A stretch of 64,000 nt of DNA from Planctomycetota bacterium (GTDB taxonomy: Bacteria > Planctomycetota > Phycisphaerae > UBA1845 > PWPN01). How positions within the stretch are numbered: position 1 is the first letter of the stretch; each line of letters begins with the position of its first letter. The notes under the pieces are model-generated. The model was given only the letters and a program-made list of their open reading frames with translations, had not been told where the DNA came from and did no database searches. The position numbers and the translations under genes are program-made. Below are positions 19,344-27,915 of this stretch, in pieces. The stretch lies in contig JAKLEZ010000012.1 in NCBI GenBank assembly GCA_022711465.1, positions 124,001 through 188,000 on the forward strand, given 5' to 3'.

Positions 19344-20792
19344 ATGCGCAATCATGTGCTTCGGACGGCGGTTTTTGTCACGTTGGTCGCCGTCTTTTCG
19401 GCTGCCCATGCCGCGGACGCTGACAAGGTCACTACCCGCCCAGCCGACACCGGCGGAGCCCTGGTCAACCCCGATATGGGTTGGACCATGCACTTCTACT
19501 CAAACATCGCGACCAACTACGGTTCCAAGCTTAAGCCTGCGGATACGCTCGACGACTTCCCCGGGCTTTCGACCGTCTACCTTCGCGTGCCGTGGGCTTA
19601 CCTGGAGCCGCAGGAGGGTCAATTCAACTGGGCCCTGTTCGACACGCCCGCGCAGCGCTGGATCGCCAAGGGCAAACGCATCGCCATCCGGGTGAGTTGC
19701 TCGGAAAGCTGGCTGCGATTCGCGACCCCCGAATGGGTCAAACAGGCCGGTGCCAAGGGCGTCTTTTTCAACATGGGCATGGGCCCGGCCGAGAATGGCG
19801 GGCTGTGGGACCCGGGCTTCGGCGACCCGGTGTTCATCGAGAAGCTCGATCGCTTTCTGGCCGCGATGGCGGCCCGCTACGACGGCAATCCCAGCGTGGC
19901 GTTCATCGATGTCGGCTCCTACGGATTGTGGGGGGAAGGCCACACGCTGATGAGCAGCAAGGTGCCTGAAGACCGATCCGATCCCGTTGTCCGCCGGCAC
20001 ATCGATCTCTACTGCAAACACTTCAAGCACACACTGCTGTGCATCAGCGACGATGTCGTCGGTCACGACAAACCCGGCCGGCATTTCCCGCTCACCGACT
20101 ATGCGCTCTCGAAGGGCGTGAGTCTGCGCGACGATAGCATCTGCGTGCAGGCACCGCCGAACTCCTGGTTTCACGCCGAGATGGCCCAGGAGTTCTGGCC
20201 GAAGCTGCCGGTGATCCTCGAGCATGAGCATTACGGCCCGTCGAAGGAGCGCAACGCCTGGCGCGGCGGCGCGCTATTGGCCAAATCGGTTGAGGAGTAC
20301 CACGCCAGCTACATGTCGATTCACTGGTGGCCGCGCGAGGAGCTGGCCGAGAATCGCGAGATCATCGATCAGATCAACCGCCGGCTCGGCTATCGGCTTC
20401 AGCTTCGTGAGGCGAGCTGGCCGGCACGCGTACGTATCGGCCAACCGTTTGCGGTCGAGTGGACCTGGGCGAATGCGGGCGTGGCACCGTGCCATCCCGG
20501 CGGCTTTCCGGCCCTGACGCTCAAGGACGACAAAGGTGGCATCGTGGCCGTCTGTTCTGACGAAACGCTGAACTTGCGTACGCTGCCGGTTGGTCCACCG
20601 GGCGAGGCGTCGGTCAAGCCGCATCAAAGTCTGTTCACCGTCGGTTTGATCGCTCCGACGACCAGGCCGGGCACGTATGATGTGTACGTCTCGGTCGGCC
20701 GGCGGGACGGCACGCCCGTCATCGCACTGCCGTACGCCGAGGACGACGGTCAGCGGCGTTACCTGATCGGCAAGGTCACGCTTGAGCAGTAG
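19344..20792 (+). CDS. secreted DUF4832 domain protein (glycosidase-like barrel)
   Basis: 482 residues from the ATG at 19344, which has AGGAG 8 nt upstream; an earlier ATG at 19305 lacks one. The signal peptide ends near AAHA (residues 20-23). The N-terminal two thirds are a TIM-barrel similar to beta-galactosidase-type enzymes (LSTVYLRVPWAYLEPQEGQ, FIDVGSYGLWGEGH, with the Glu in WGEGH a candidate catalytic residue). The C-terminal ~130 residues form a beta domain matching DUF4832 (VEWTWANAGVAPCHPGG). It lies in the same run of plus-strand genes as the Tat oxidoreductase and FG-GAP protein. Substrate unknown. Confidence 0.78.
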   Translation: MRNHVLRTAVFVTLVAVFSAAHAADADKVTTRPADTGGALVNPDMGWTMHFYSNIATNYGSKLKPADTLDDFPGLSTVYLRVPWAYLEPQEGQFNWALFDTPAQRWIAKGKRIAIRVSCSESWLRFATPEWVKQAGAKGVFFNMGMGPAENGGLWDPGFGDPVFIEKLDRFLAAMAARYDGNPSVAFIDVGSYGLWGEGHTLMSSKVPEDRSDPVVRRHIDLYCKHFKHTLLCISDDVVGHDKPGRHFPLTDYALSKGVSLRDDSICVQAPPNSWFHAEMAQEFWPKLPVILEHEHYGPSKERNAWRGGALLAKSVEEYHASYMSIHWWPREELAENREIIDQINRRLGYRLQLREASWPARVRIGQPFAVEWTWANAGVAPCHPGGFPALTLKDDKGGIVAVCSDETLNLRTLPVGPPGEASVKPHQSLFTVGLIAPTTRPGTYDVYVSVGRRDGTPVIALPYAEDDGQRRYLIGKVTLEQ

Positions 20793-20822
20793 AGCCTCGG
20801 TAATAAAGACGGAGCATTAGTG

Positions 20823-22076
20823 ATGATTCCGCGCACCATGGTCGTCGTTTTGGCGATGGGGGCTTGGGCTGCGGTTGGCCTTGCCGGGGAGGACAGCCGG
20901 CCGCCACCTCACTTCCGTACCGTGGTTGTCTGTGATTCGTTTCCTGGCGGCTACCAAGTAGCAGTTGCGGACATGAACGACGACCGCCGGCCGGACATTG
21001 TCGCCCTGGGCGAGCAATCGGGAACCGTGGACTGGTTTGAGAACCCGGGCAAGGACGACCGCTGGGCCAGGCACCCGATCTCCGGCACGCAGACGCGCAA
21101 CAACATCGACCTGGCGATCAACGACATCGACGGCGACGGGCGGCCCGATGTGGCCGTGGCCAGTGACTTTGACCTGGGCAAGAGCGACAAGGGTGGTACC
21201 GTGAGCTGGTTCCGCCGGTCGGGCGGGCAGGATCCGGAATGGACTGCCATCCGCATCCATGCCGAGCCGACCGCTCACCGCATCCGTTGGGCTGACATCG
21301 ACGGTGACGGACTGAAGGAGTTGATCACCGTGCCGATCCTCGGCCGAGGGGCCAAGCTGCCGGAATCCGCAGGTGAGCAGGTTCGTCTCCTGTGCCATAG
21401 CATTCCCTCGAATCCGATTCGCGATCGCTGGCCCGTCGAGGTGATCGACCAGGGCCTCACCGTTGTTCATGGCCTGCTCGCGATTGACTGGGATGGTGAC
21501 GGGCGCGACGAGTTGGTGACCGCCTCGAACGAGGGCATTCACCTTTTCAGGAGAGAGGCCGACGAGGCGACGATGCGATGGTCTCGCCGGCAACTCGGGA
21601 CCGGTCACGCCGGTGCATCACCCAACCGGGGATCGAGCGAGGTCGCCGTTGGCTGTAGACTGAATGCCGGGCGGTTCCTTGCGGCCGTCGAACCGTGGCA
21701 CGGCAACAGGGTAGCGGTCTACTCGCCGCCGGATGGTCGCGAGCCGGGAGGTTTGTGGCTTCGAGCAGTGATCGACGACTCCTTGCAGGTGGGGCACGCC
21801 CTGTGTTGTGCAGATCTCGACGGCGACGGACAGGACGAGATCGTCGCCGGTTACCGCGGCGACGGCAGGAGCCTGTACGGCTACCGTCGGTCGGCAAGCC
21901 GGTTGAGTCACTGGGCTCGATTCGTCATCGATGCCGGAGGGATCGCGGCTCAAGGGGTCGTGGCCGCCGATCTGAACGGTGACGGCCACACCGACCTGGT
22001 GGCCACCGGGGGCTCGACACATAACGTCAAGCTGTACGTCAACGAGAGGGGAGCGAAGAGCCGGCCGGCAGGATGA
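20823..22076 (+). CDS. secreted FG-GAP/VCBS repeat protein
   Basis: 417 residues. The ATG at 20823 is 8 nt after GGAG; the in-frame GTG three bases earlier is closer than optimal. After a signal peptide (to about residue 21) the chain is built of FG-GAP/VCBS-type repeats, each with a calcium-binding-like loop such as DMNDDRRPDI, DIDGDGRPDV, DIDGDGLKEL, DWDGDGRDEL, DLDGDGQDEI and DLNGDGHTDL. These repeats usually fold as an integrin-like beta propeller. It is probably an extracellular binding or scaffold protein rather than an enzyme; partner unknown. Confidence 0.85.
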   Translation: MIPRTMVVVLAMGAWAAVGLAGEDSRPPPHFRTVVVCDSFPGGYQVAVADMNDDRRPDIVALGEQSGTVDWFENPGKDDRWARHPISGTQTRNNIDLAINDIDGDGRPDVAVASDFDLGKSDKGGTVSWFRRSGGQDPEWTAIRIHAEPTAHRIRWADIDGDGLKELITVPILGRGAKLPESAGEQVRLLCHSIPSNPIRDRWPVEVIDQGLTVVHGLLAIDWDGDGRDELVTASNEGIHLFRREADEATMRWSRRQLGTGHAGASPNRGSSEVAVGCRLNAGRFLAAVEPWHGNRVAVYSPPDGREPGGLWLRAVIDDSLQVGHALCCADLDGDGQDEIVAGYRGDGRSLYGYRRSASRLSHWARFVIDAGGIAAQGVVAADLNGDGHTDLVATGGSTHNVKLYVNERGAKSRPAG

Positions 22077-22200
22077 CAGGCCCGACACCCGTCGTGCAAG
22101 GCGTGACGCTCTGGTTTTCGGCAGCGGGCCTCCCGGAGCTGACGGCATCATCTCCGCCCGGGCGAGCGGCCGACCTCTTTATGTGCATCTTTGCCTCGAC

Positions 22201-22206
22201 TATACT
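22201..22206 (+). promoter_or_regulatory. TATACT -10 element 7 nt before the UroD-like start codon
   Basis: TATACT ends 7 nt before the ATG at 22214, so transcription from it would begin at or next to the start codon, giving a leaderless mRNA. No Shine-Dalgarno sequence is present before this ATG. The -35 position (about 22178) is poor. Confidence 0.35.
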
Positions 22207-22213
22207 GCCCGGC

Positions 22214-23482
22214 ATGCGCACCATCACCAGCAAACAGCGTGTTCAAGCCAGCCTGAACCACCGCACACCCGACGCCGTGCCGATCGATTTCGGCGGCACG
22301 CCGGTCACCGGCATCCACGTGAGCTGTGTGGACGCCCTGCGAAAGCACTTCGGTCTCAAGCCCGAGCGGGTCAAGATCCATGAGCCGTACCAGATGCTTG
22401 GATGGCTCGAGGAGGATCTGGTCGAAGCCATGGGCATCGATACCGCTGCGGTCCGGTCGCCGCGAACCATGTTCGGCTTCCCCGTGGCCGACTGGAAAGA
22501 ATGGCGAAACCCGCAAGGGCTCGACGTGCTTGTCCCCGGACAGTTCAACACCACGGTCGAGCCGAACGGTGACATCCTCATTTATCCCCAGGGTGATACC
22601 AGTGCTCCCCCCAGCGGGCGCATGCCCAAGAACGGCTTCTACTTCGACTCGATCATTCGGCAGGAGCCGATCGACGACGACAAACTCGATCCGGCGAACA
22701 ATGCCGAGGAGTTCGGCCCGATTTCAGATTTCAATCTGGCTCACTTCAAGTGCGAGGTCGAGCGGGCATCGGCCACCGGCCGTGCGGTCGTGGCTTCGTT
22801 TGGCGGAACGTCGTTTGGCGATATCGCCATGGTGCCCGGTCCCGCTCTCAAGCACCCCAAGGGCATTCGCGACGTCTCGGAATGGTACATGTCTACGGTG
22901 ACTCGCCAGGACTACATTCAGGAGGTCTTCACGCGCCAGATGAACGTCGCCCTCGGCAATCTGGCCAAGATCCACGCCGCGGTGGGCAACGCGGTCGACG
23001 CGGTCTTCGTGTGTGGCACCGATTTCGGCACCCAATCATCCACGTTCTGCTCGTCTGCGACGTTCGAGAAGCTATACGAGCCGTACTACCGCAAGGTGAA
23101 CGCCTGGATCCACAAGCACACCACCTGGAAGACCTTCAAGCACTCGTGCGGCGCGGTCGCGGGCTTCATGCCGCGTTTCATCGCGTCCGGTTTCGATATC
23201 ATCAATCCGGTGCAGTGCTCGGCCAAGGGCATGGATCCCACCATGCTGAAGGCCAACTACGGCAAACAGTTGACTTTCTGGGGCGGTGGCGTGGATACGC
23301 AGAAGGTGCTGCCGTTCGGCACGCCGCAGGAGGTCCGCGAGCACGTTCTGCGGCAGTGCACCGTCTTCGCCCCGGGCGGCGGATTCATTTTCAACGCGGT
23401 GCACAACATCCAGGCGAACACGCCGGTCGCCAATATCGTGGCCATGCTCGACGCGGTCCGTGAGTTCAACGGGAAGCGTTGA
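22214..23482 (+). CDS. uroporphyrinogen decarboxylase-family methyltransferase-like protein
   Basis: About 422 residues of the UroD/MtaA superfamily (COG0407-like), which includes heme-pathway decarboxylases and zinc methyl-corrinoid methyltransferases. The start at 22214 (MRTITSKQRVQASLNHRTPD) matches the usual family N terminus; the frame is open back to 22073, but that part is not family-like. HSCGAV (His310-x-Cys312) and Cys335 form the zinc-ligand pattern expected of methyltransferase members. It is longer than HemE (about 350) and lies in a carbohydrate locus, so heme synthesis is unlikely. A role in demethylating a methoxylated substrate is possible but no corrinoid protein is nearby. 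The 3' end overlaps the convergent small membrane gene by 17 bp. Confidence 0.8.
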   Translation: MRTITSKQRVQASLNHRTPDAVPIDFGGTPVTGIHVSCVDALRKHFGLKPERVKIHEPYQMLGWLEEDLVEAMGIDTAAVRSPRTMFGFPVADWKEWRNPQGLDVLVPGQFNTTVEPNGDILIYPQGDTSAPPSGRMPKNGFYFDSIIRQEPIDDDKLDPANNAEEFGPISDFNLAHFKCEVERASATGRAVVASFGGTSFGDIAMVPGPALKHPKGIRDVSEWYMSTVTRQDYIQEVFTRQMNVALGNLAKIHAAVGNAVDAVFVCGTDFGTQSSTFCSSATFEKLYEPYYRKVNAWIHKHTTWKTFKHSCGAVAGFMPRFIASGFDIINPVQCSAKGMDPTMLKANYGKQLTFWGGGVDTQKVLPFGTPQEVREHVLRQCTVFAPGGGFIFNAVHNIQANTPVANIVAMLDAVREFNGKR

Positions 23483-23798
23483 TCTGCGAAGTGCCCGTCG
23501 TTTGTGCAGCAGTCTCCGAGCCCGGTCCCTGGCGCAGGCTCCCGAACTTGATCAGTGCCTGAAAGACCCCTGCCGCGATCACCAGGATCGGCGCGACGAT
23601 CACGGTCGCCATGTAGAAGAGGATGTAGATCACCGCGAAGAAGCTGCTGAGCACCTGTTCGCTTCGTTCGGCGGCGAAGGTCCCGCAGAGAACGCTTGTG
23701 TGAGCCCGCAACCCGGCCAGATGCAGCAGCGGCATCCAGATCGCACCGGCCAGGAGGAGCGATACGCCGCCGAGGGCAATTCGCTGGCGGAACGGCAT
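23466..23798 (-). CDS. small two-helix membrane protein of unknown function
   Basis: 110 residues (MPFRQRIALGGVSLLLAG..). There are two strongly hydrophobic segments, at about residues 9-30 and 52-80, and a polar C-terminal tail. Its ATG shares one base with the stop codon of the HEAT-repeat gene (TGATG), the classic arrangement for translational coupling, which supports it as a real gene. It ends inside the 3' end of the convergent UroD-like gene. No family is recognised. Confidence 0.65.
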   Translation of the reverse strand: MPFRQRIALGGVSLLLAGAIWMPLLHLAGLRAHTSVLCGTFAAERSEQVLSSFFAVIYILFYMATVIVAPILVIAAGVFQALIKFGSLRQGPGSETAAQTTGTSQINASR

Positions 23799-26056
23799 CA
23801 ACGGGCCTCGTACTTGACTCCCGTGATCGCCTCGCCGTTCGGGGCAGTCACCGCGCAGCTGAATTGCCACTCGCCACCGCCCTGGGTGATCTTGAGCAGC
23901 AGCGTATTGTCGCCCTTCTTCAGCTTGATCGGAGCCTTGTCCAACTCCGCCGGGAAGGCCCGGGTCATGTTGGCGGCGTGTACGACCTTGCCGTTGAGAA
24001 AGACCTTCAGGCCGTCGTCGCTGCCCATGACCAGTTGGGCGTCCTGGTCCTTGTCGGAGACGATCGTCGTCTTGGCGTACCCGACGCAGTTCTGCTCGCC
24101 GCCGAGGTCGAACTTGCCTTGAGCGTCGCTTGCGGGCGCCGGAAGGGCTTTCCACTTCGCGTTGCCGTCCGCTTTCTCTGGCTCGAAGGCCACGTCGAAG
24201 AGCTTGTCGAGATCCGCGTCCTTCTCGCGGTAGGGGCCGCTGAACAGCCAGGCCAGGCAGACGCGATTGAGCTTGTCCAGGTTCTTCTGGGCTTCCTTCT
24301 TCAGCGCGTCGGTTGGTCCGACTTCGCGAATGCGCTCAAGTGCGGCCACGGCTTTTTCCTGTCCGCCAAGGCGGGCAGCGATACCGACCACGGCCTGGGC
24401 GGCGTCCGCCCGCACCGCTTCGTCATCCAGGCAGGGGAGAAGAACATCAAGGACCTTGACATCGGCCAGTTCCAGCCGGTTGAGAACCCGGATCATCACC
24501 GCCTTGCCGGCGATTGGCGCCCTGGGCAGAACGGCCAGGATCGGTGCCGCCTGCCTGCTCTTGTCGGCGACTTTCCTGGCGACCTCAACCACAGCCTTCT
24601 CGCCCGCGTTACGTGCCGCATCGGTCTTCAGATTGGCCACCAGATCAACCAGCATGAGGTAATCCTTCTCTCGGCCCAGGATGGCGAGGGCGTCGAGGGC
24701 TGCGATCTGGATTGTCTCTTCCTTGTCGTAGGCCGCGGCGAATACCGAGACCATGTGGTCTCTCATGCGGCGAGTGCCGAGCGTCCTGACCAGTTCCGCC
24801 CGCACCGCCAAGTCGCCGGCCTTGGTCCCGGCCACCACGACCTTGTCTACGTCGTCGCCCTGCATCATGGCCAGGGCGTCGCGAGCGGCTGCGGCCTCCG
24901 CGTCCTTGGTCTTGATCGCTCGTTCGGCAAGCATGGTGACCTGGCCAGGGCCGCCAACGTGCTTCAGCGCGCTTAAGGCGGCAACGCGCACGTCGGCGTT
25001 GGCGTCATCGGTTTTCTTCAGGACGGTCGGCAGGATGGAGGCATCCTTGCGTTCGCCGAGGATTCCCAGCAGGACGGCCTGGGTAGCCGGCGGCGCTCCT
25101 TCCATGGCGGCGGCCATCTGCCCGCCCGCCTCCCTGCCGGGCAGACCCTGCAAGCATTGGGCGGCCACGAGCTGCATTCGCTGGTCGGTGCCTTTCAGTG
25201 CGGCCATCAGCTTGGGCAGAGCTTTCGCGCCCTGAGTCCGGGCGTAACCGGTCAGGGCGGCGACGCGAATGTTCTCGGCCTGGCCGGCAGTCTCCAGTTC
25301 TTCATAGATCCTGGCGGCCAGATCGGCCTGGCCTCCGGCGGCCAGAGCTTCGGCGCCGCGAAGCGAAGCATCGATGACTTCCGACTTCAGTGCCGGGCGG
25401 CCGCTTTTCCGCAGGGCGGCCAAGGCATTCAGAGCAGGTTCATCAGCGATCCGGCCGAGAGCAGAGACGGCCGCGAGGGCCACAGCGTCCTCCTGGCTCT
25501 CGGTCAGCTTGGCCAGCATACCGACGCTGCCGGTGTCATGGCGGAAGGCGAGAGCATTGATCAAGGCCACCCGCCAATTCACGTCCTTGGCTTTGTCCAG
25601 TTCGGCGCGCAGAGCGCCGGCCGCGCCGGGCGAAGGGTTGTTTTCCAGGGCCCGCCGGGCGGTCTCGCGAATGTCCGCGTCCGGGTCACCAAGGAGTCTG
25701 GCCAGGCCGGCCACCACCTCGTCGCGGCCGATGGTCTCGACCTTGCGCAGCAGCCAGATCCGAGCGGGCTTGGCCACTTCCGGCCCGACCTTGGCGATCA
25801 GGGCCTTGCACAGGGCTTCACGTGCCGCGGGTTTGCCCGGGGCGCTGGCCTCGAAACAGAGCTTTTCGAATGCCATCTGCGGCTCGCGCCGGTCGACGAG
25901 TCTCTCTGCACCCATTCCGGGAAGCAGCGAGTCGATCTTCTTCGCGTATTCCGCCTCCGAAGCCGCGGTCTTCTCCTGGGCAAACGACGCCGTCGCAACG
26001 GTCATGACCGCCGCCAGGACGAGAATCCGTGTGGTTGTGCTCAAACGCTTATCCAT
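23798..26056 (-). CDS. secreted HEAT-repeat protein with C-terminal sugar-binding-like domain
   Basis: 752 residues. GGAG 9 nt before the ATG at 26056 decides the start over an upstream ATG at 26089. The signal peptide covers residues 1-26 (..VATASFAQ). Residues ~80-580 are tandem alpha-helical HEAT/PBS-lyase-type repeats (RETARRALENN, AALINALAFR, VRVAALSALKHVG). The last ~150 residues form a beta domain (LVMGSDDGLKVFLNGKVV, LKKGDNTLLLKITQGGGEW) like the PA14/NPCBM-type modules in planctomycete exported proteins. It is likely a periplasmic protein-protein or glycan scaffold. Coupled by TGATG to the small membrane protein downstream, which may anchor it. Confidence 0.85.
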   Translation of the reverse strand: MDKRLSTTTRILVLAAVMTVATASFAQEKTAASEAEYAKKIDSLLPGMGAERLVDRREPQMAFEKLCFEASAPGKPAAREALCKALIAKVGPEVAKPARIWLLRKVETIGRDEVVAGLARLLGDPDADIRETARRALENNPSPGAAGALRAELDKAKDVNWRVALINALAFRHDTGSVGMLAKLTESQEDAVALAAVSALGRIADEPALNALAALRKSGRPALKSEVIDASLRGAEALAAGGQADLAARIYEELETAGQAENIRVAALTGYARTQGAKALPKLMAALKGTDQRMQLVAAQCLQGLPGREAGGQMAAAMEGAPPATQAVLLGILGERKDASILPTVLKKTDDANADVRVAALSALKHVGGPGQVTMLAERAIKTKDAEAAAARDALAMMQGDDVDKVVVAGTKAGDLAVRAELVRTLGTRRMRDHMVSVFAAAYDKEETIQIAALDALAILGREKDYLMLVDLVANLKTDAARNAGEKAVVEVARKVADKSRQAAPILAVLPRAPIAGKAVMIRVLNRLELADVKVLDVLLPCLDDEAVRADAAQAVVGIAARLGGQEKAVAALERIREVGPTDALKKEAQKNLDKLNRVCLAWLFSGPYREKDADLDKLFDVAFEPEKADGNAKWKALPAPASDAQGKFDLGGEQNCVGYAKTTIVSDKDQDAQLVMGSDDGLKVFLNGKVVHAANMTRAFPAELDKAPIKLKKGDNTLLLKITQGGGEWQFSCAVTAPNGEAITGVKYEAR

Positions 26057-26140
26057 GATTCCTGTCTCCTTCGGGAAACCGATTGTCATTCACTTACAGT
26101 CCACCAGCATCACCATTGCTCTGTGCCTATCTCGGCTGAA

Positions 26141-26187
26141 GGTGTGGGACAGGCCTCCAGTCTGTTGGCAACCGGCAGGATGCCGGT
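26141..26187 (+). repeat. intergenic repeat-like word (GGGACAGG.. / ACCGGCAGGATGCCGGT)
   Basis: A 47-bp element between the HEAT and Gfo/Idh/MocA genes combines a GTGGGACAGGCCTCCAGTC word with a palindrome ACCGG-CAGGATG-CCGGT. I recall words of this type as dispersed intergenic repeats in Planctomycetota and related phyla, where they are often mistranslated as 'GQASSL..GRMPV'. Only one copy is visible in this window. Confidence 0.45.
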
Positions 26188-26206
26188 CGCACGCGCGCCC
26201 AAGAAG

Positions 26207-27508
26207 CTAGAACCTCCACCGGGCTCGCTTGGGGCGATCCAGCCAGCGGCCGGCCTCGGCGTCGTTGAGAATTTCCTTCTTGACGGGGTCCCACTTGAGC
26301 GGGCGGCCCAGCCAGTAGGCGATGTTGCCCAGGTGGCAGACGGTGATGGTGCTGGCTCCGATGGCGACGTCGCAGATCGGGCGCTGGCGGCTGCGAATGC
26401 AGTTCAACCAGTCCTGGCGGTGACCGGGGCTTTCGTAGAGGTGCACGTCGTTGGCGGCCAGGGGCGAGTTCGCGATGTCCTCCGGCCAGGACTTGAAGTA
26501 GCCGCGGTTGACTTCGATGCGGCCGTCGGTCCCGGTAAACAGAACGCCATTGACGTTGCCATGCCCCTCGGCCTGGCCGGCGTGATACATGGCCACGCCG
26601 CTGGCGTACTTGTAGGTGAGGGTCTTGTAGTCCTTGCCGTCGGGTGGAATGATTTCGACCGGTCCATTCTCATCCATGCCCATACCCCACTGGCCGATGT
26701 CGAAGTGGTGGGCGCCCCAGTCGGTCATCATGCCGCCGGAGTAGTCACGGATCCGCCGCCAGCCGCCGCTGTAGTCACCGCTGCATCGTTCCGCGTTGTA
26801 CGGCTGCCAAGGGGCGGGTCCCAGCCACCGGTCCCAGTCAAGGCCCTCGCGAACCGGCTCCTCGGGCAGGTACTTCTCCTCGGAAGGCGGGCCCACGTTC
26901 ACGTGGACGGTCTTGAGCTTACCGATCCGGCCGCTTCGGACGAGTTCGCAGGCCCGGCGGAAGTTCCACTCGCTGCGCTGCTGGCTGCCGGTCTGGAAGA
27001 CGCGGTTGTAGCGCCGGGCGGCAGCCACCATCTCGTAAGCCTCTCTGATCGTCAGCGAAAGTGGCTTCTCGCTGTAGATGTCCTTGCCAGCCCGCATGGT
27101 GCAGATCGCAATGATGGCGTGCCAGTGGTCGGGAGCGGCGGCCAGGACCGCATCGATGTCCGGTCGCTCGAGGAGTTTCTCGAACTCGTGGTACTCGGTA
27201 CAGCCTTTGTAGGAACCGGCCTGGCGGTCGGCGGCGTATTTCCGCTCGACCTGGTTAAAGGCCCTCTTGCGTTTGACCGCGTCCACGTCGCATACCGCAA
27301 TCACCTGAATCTGCTTGTCCTCGAGGAAGCCGCCCAGATGGCCGCCGCCCATATTGCCGATGCCGATGAAACCCACGGTGATCCGCTCGCTTGGCGGCTT
27401 CCACCCGCCGCGTCCCAAGGCCGAGGCGGGCACGAAGTAGGGCGCCGCCACGGCCGCCGCGGCACCCTTCAGGAATGTTCGACGGCTGACGTTTTTCCCA
27501 GCATTCAT
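26207..27508 (-). CDS. Gfo/Idh/MocA family oxidoreductase, Tat-exported
   Basis: 433 residues with a textbook Tat signal (SRRTFLKGAAAA, residues 8-19) and an alanine-rich hydrophobic stretch. The NAD-binding motif GFIGIGNMGGGH lies at about residues 46-57 and EKPLS marks the catalytic lysine region. AAAGGAG sits 6 nt before the ATG. It is a divergent paralogue of the plus-strand Tat oxidoreductase at 17954. It precedes the HEAT-repeat gene on the same strand with a 150-bp gap that contains the repeat element. It is expected to oxidise a sugar or glycoside outside the cytoplasm; substrate not predictable. Confidence 0.88.
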   Translation of the reverse strand: MNAGKNVSRRTFLKGAAAAVAAPYFVPASALGRGGWKPPSERITVGFIGIGNMGGGHLGGFLEDKQIQVIAVCDVDAVKRKRAFNQVERKYAADRQAGSYKGCTEYHEFEKLLERPDIDAVLAAAPDHWHAIIAICTMRAGKDIYSEKPLSLTIREAYEMVAAARRYNRVFQTGSQQRSEWNFRRACELVRSGRIGKLKTVHVNVGPPSEEKYLPEEPVREGLDWDRWLGPAPWQPYNAERCSGDYSGGWRRIRDYSGGMMTDWGAHHFDIGQWGMGMDENGPVEIIPPDGKDYKTLTYKYASGVAMYHAGQAEGHGNVNGVLFTGTDGRIEVNRGYFKSWPEDIANSPLAANDVHLYESPGHRQDWLNCIRSRQRPICDVAIGASTITVCHLGNIAYWLGRPLKWDPVKKEILNDAEAGRWLDRPKRARWRF

Positions 27509-27915
27509 GGGCTCTCCTTTCCTTAGTACTCAGACCACCGGGGATGGACCTGCCATGCCGGACGAGCATAACTCGCCTCCATGTGCAAGTCGAGCCGGAG
27601 AACGCGGAGGCGCGAGTTGTCGGCGATCTGCAATCGGTGAGCGGCCCCGGGGGCGCACGACCAGGCGAGTCTGCCATGTGTGTCGCGGGATCGACTGTGA
27701 CTGTGCTCTCGGCCACGAGTCGGGCTGGAACCGTGGAGCGCGCTTGCCACGGACGTCGACGAGCCGAGAACAACGCGTTAGGCGCGCTCTCGAGCGCAAA
27801 AGAAGAGACGCTTCACGTTGAGCGAAACGCCTCTTCGAAAGACCCGTATGGCTGCTTCCGCCGGACCGGCGAATCGGCACCCGCGGGGGTCCGGGGCTGT
27901 GGTCCGATCGACGGA
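27509..27915. other. 407-bp intergenic region, no gene seen
   Basis: It lies between the OmpA-like gene's stop and the start of the Tat oxidoreductase, both on the minus strand. Apart from the strong hairpin terminator at 27797-27836 (listed separately), the sequence contains no open frame with a ribosome site or recognisable product. The promoter of the oxidoreductase should be in 27509-27700, but no consensus pair stands out. Confidence 0.5.
27797..27836 (-). terminator. intrinsic terminator of the membrane-protein operon
   Basis: On the minus strand GAAGAGGCGTTTC pairs with GAAGCGTCTCTTC (13-bp stem with two G-U wobbles, 9-nt loop), followed by TTTTG. It lies 80 nt after the stop codon of the OmpA-like gene and closes the transcription unit that begins at the promoter near 30877-30904. 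Confidence 0.75.

Noticed and set aside
25157..27526. 789-codon plus-strand frame spanning the HEAT gene and the second Tat oxidoreductase
   Set aside because: It runs antisense across two real genes and the intergenic repeat, with no domain signature.
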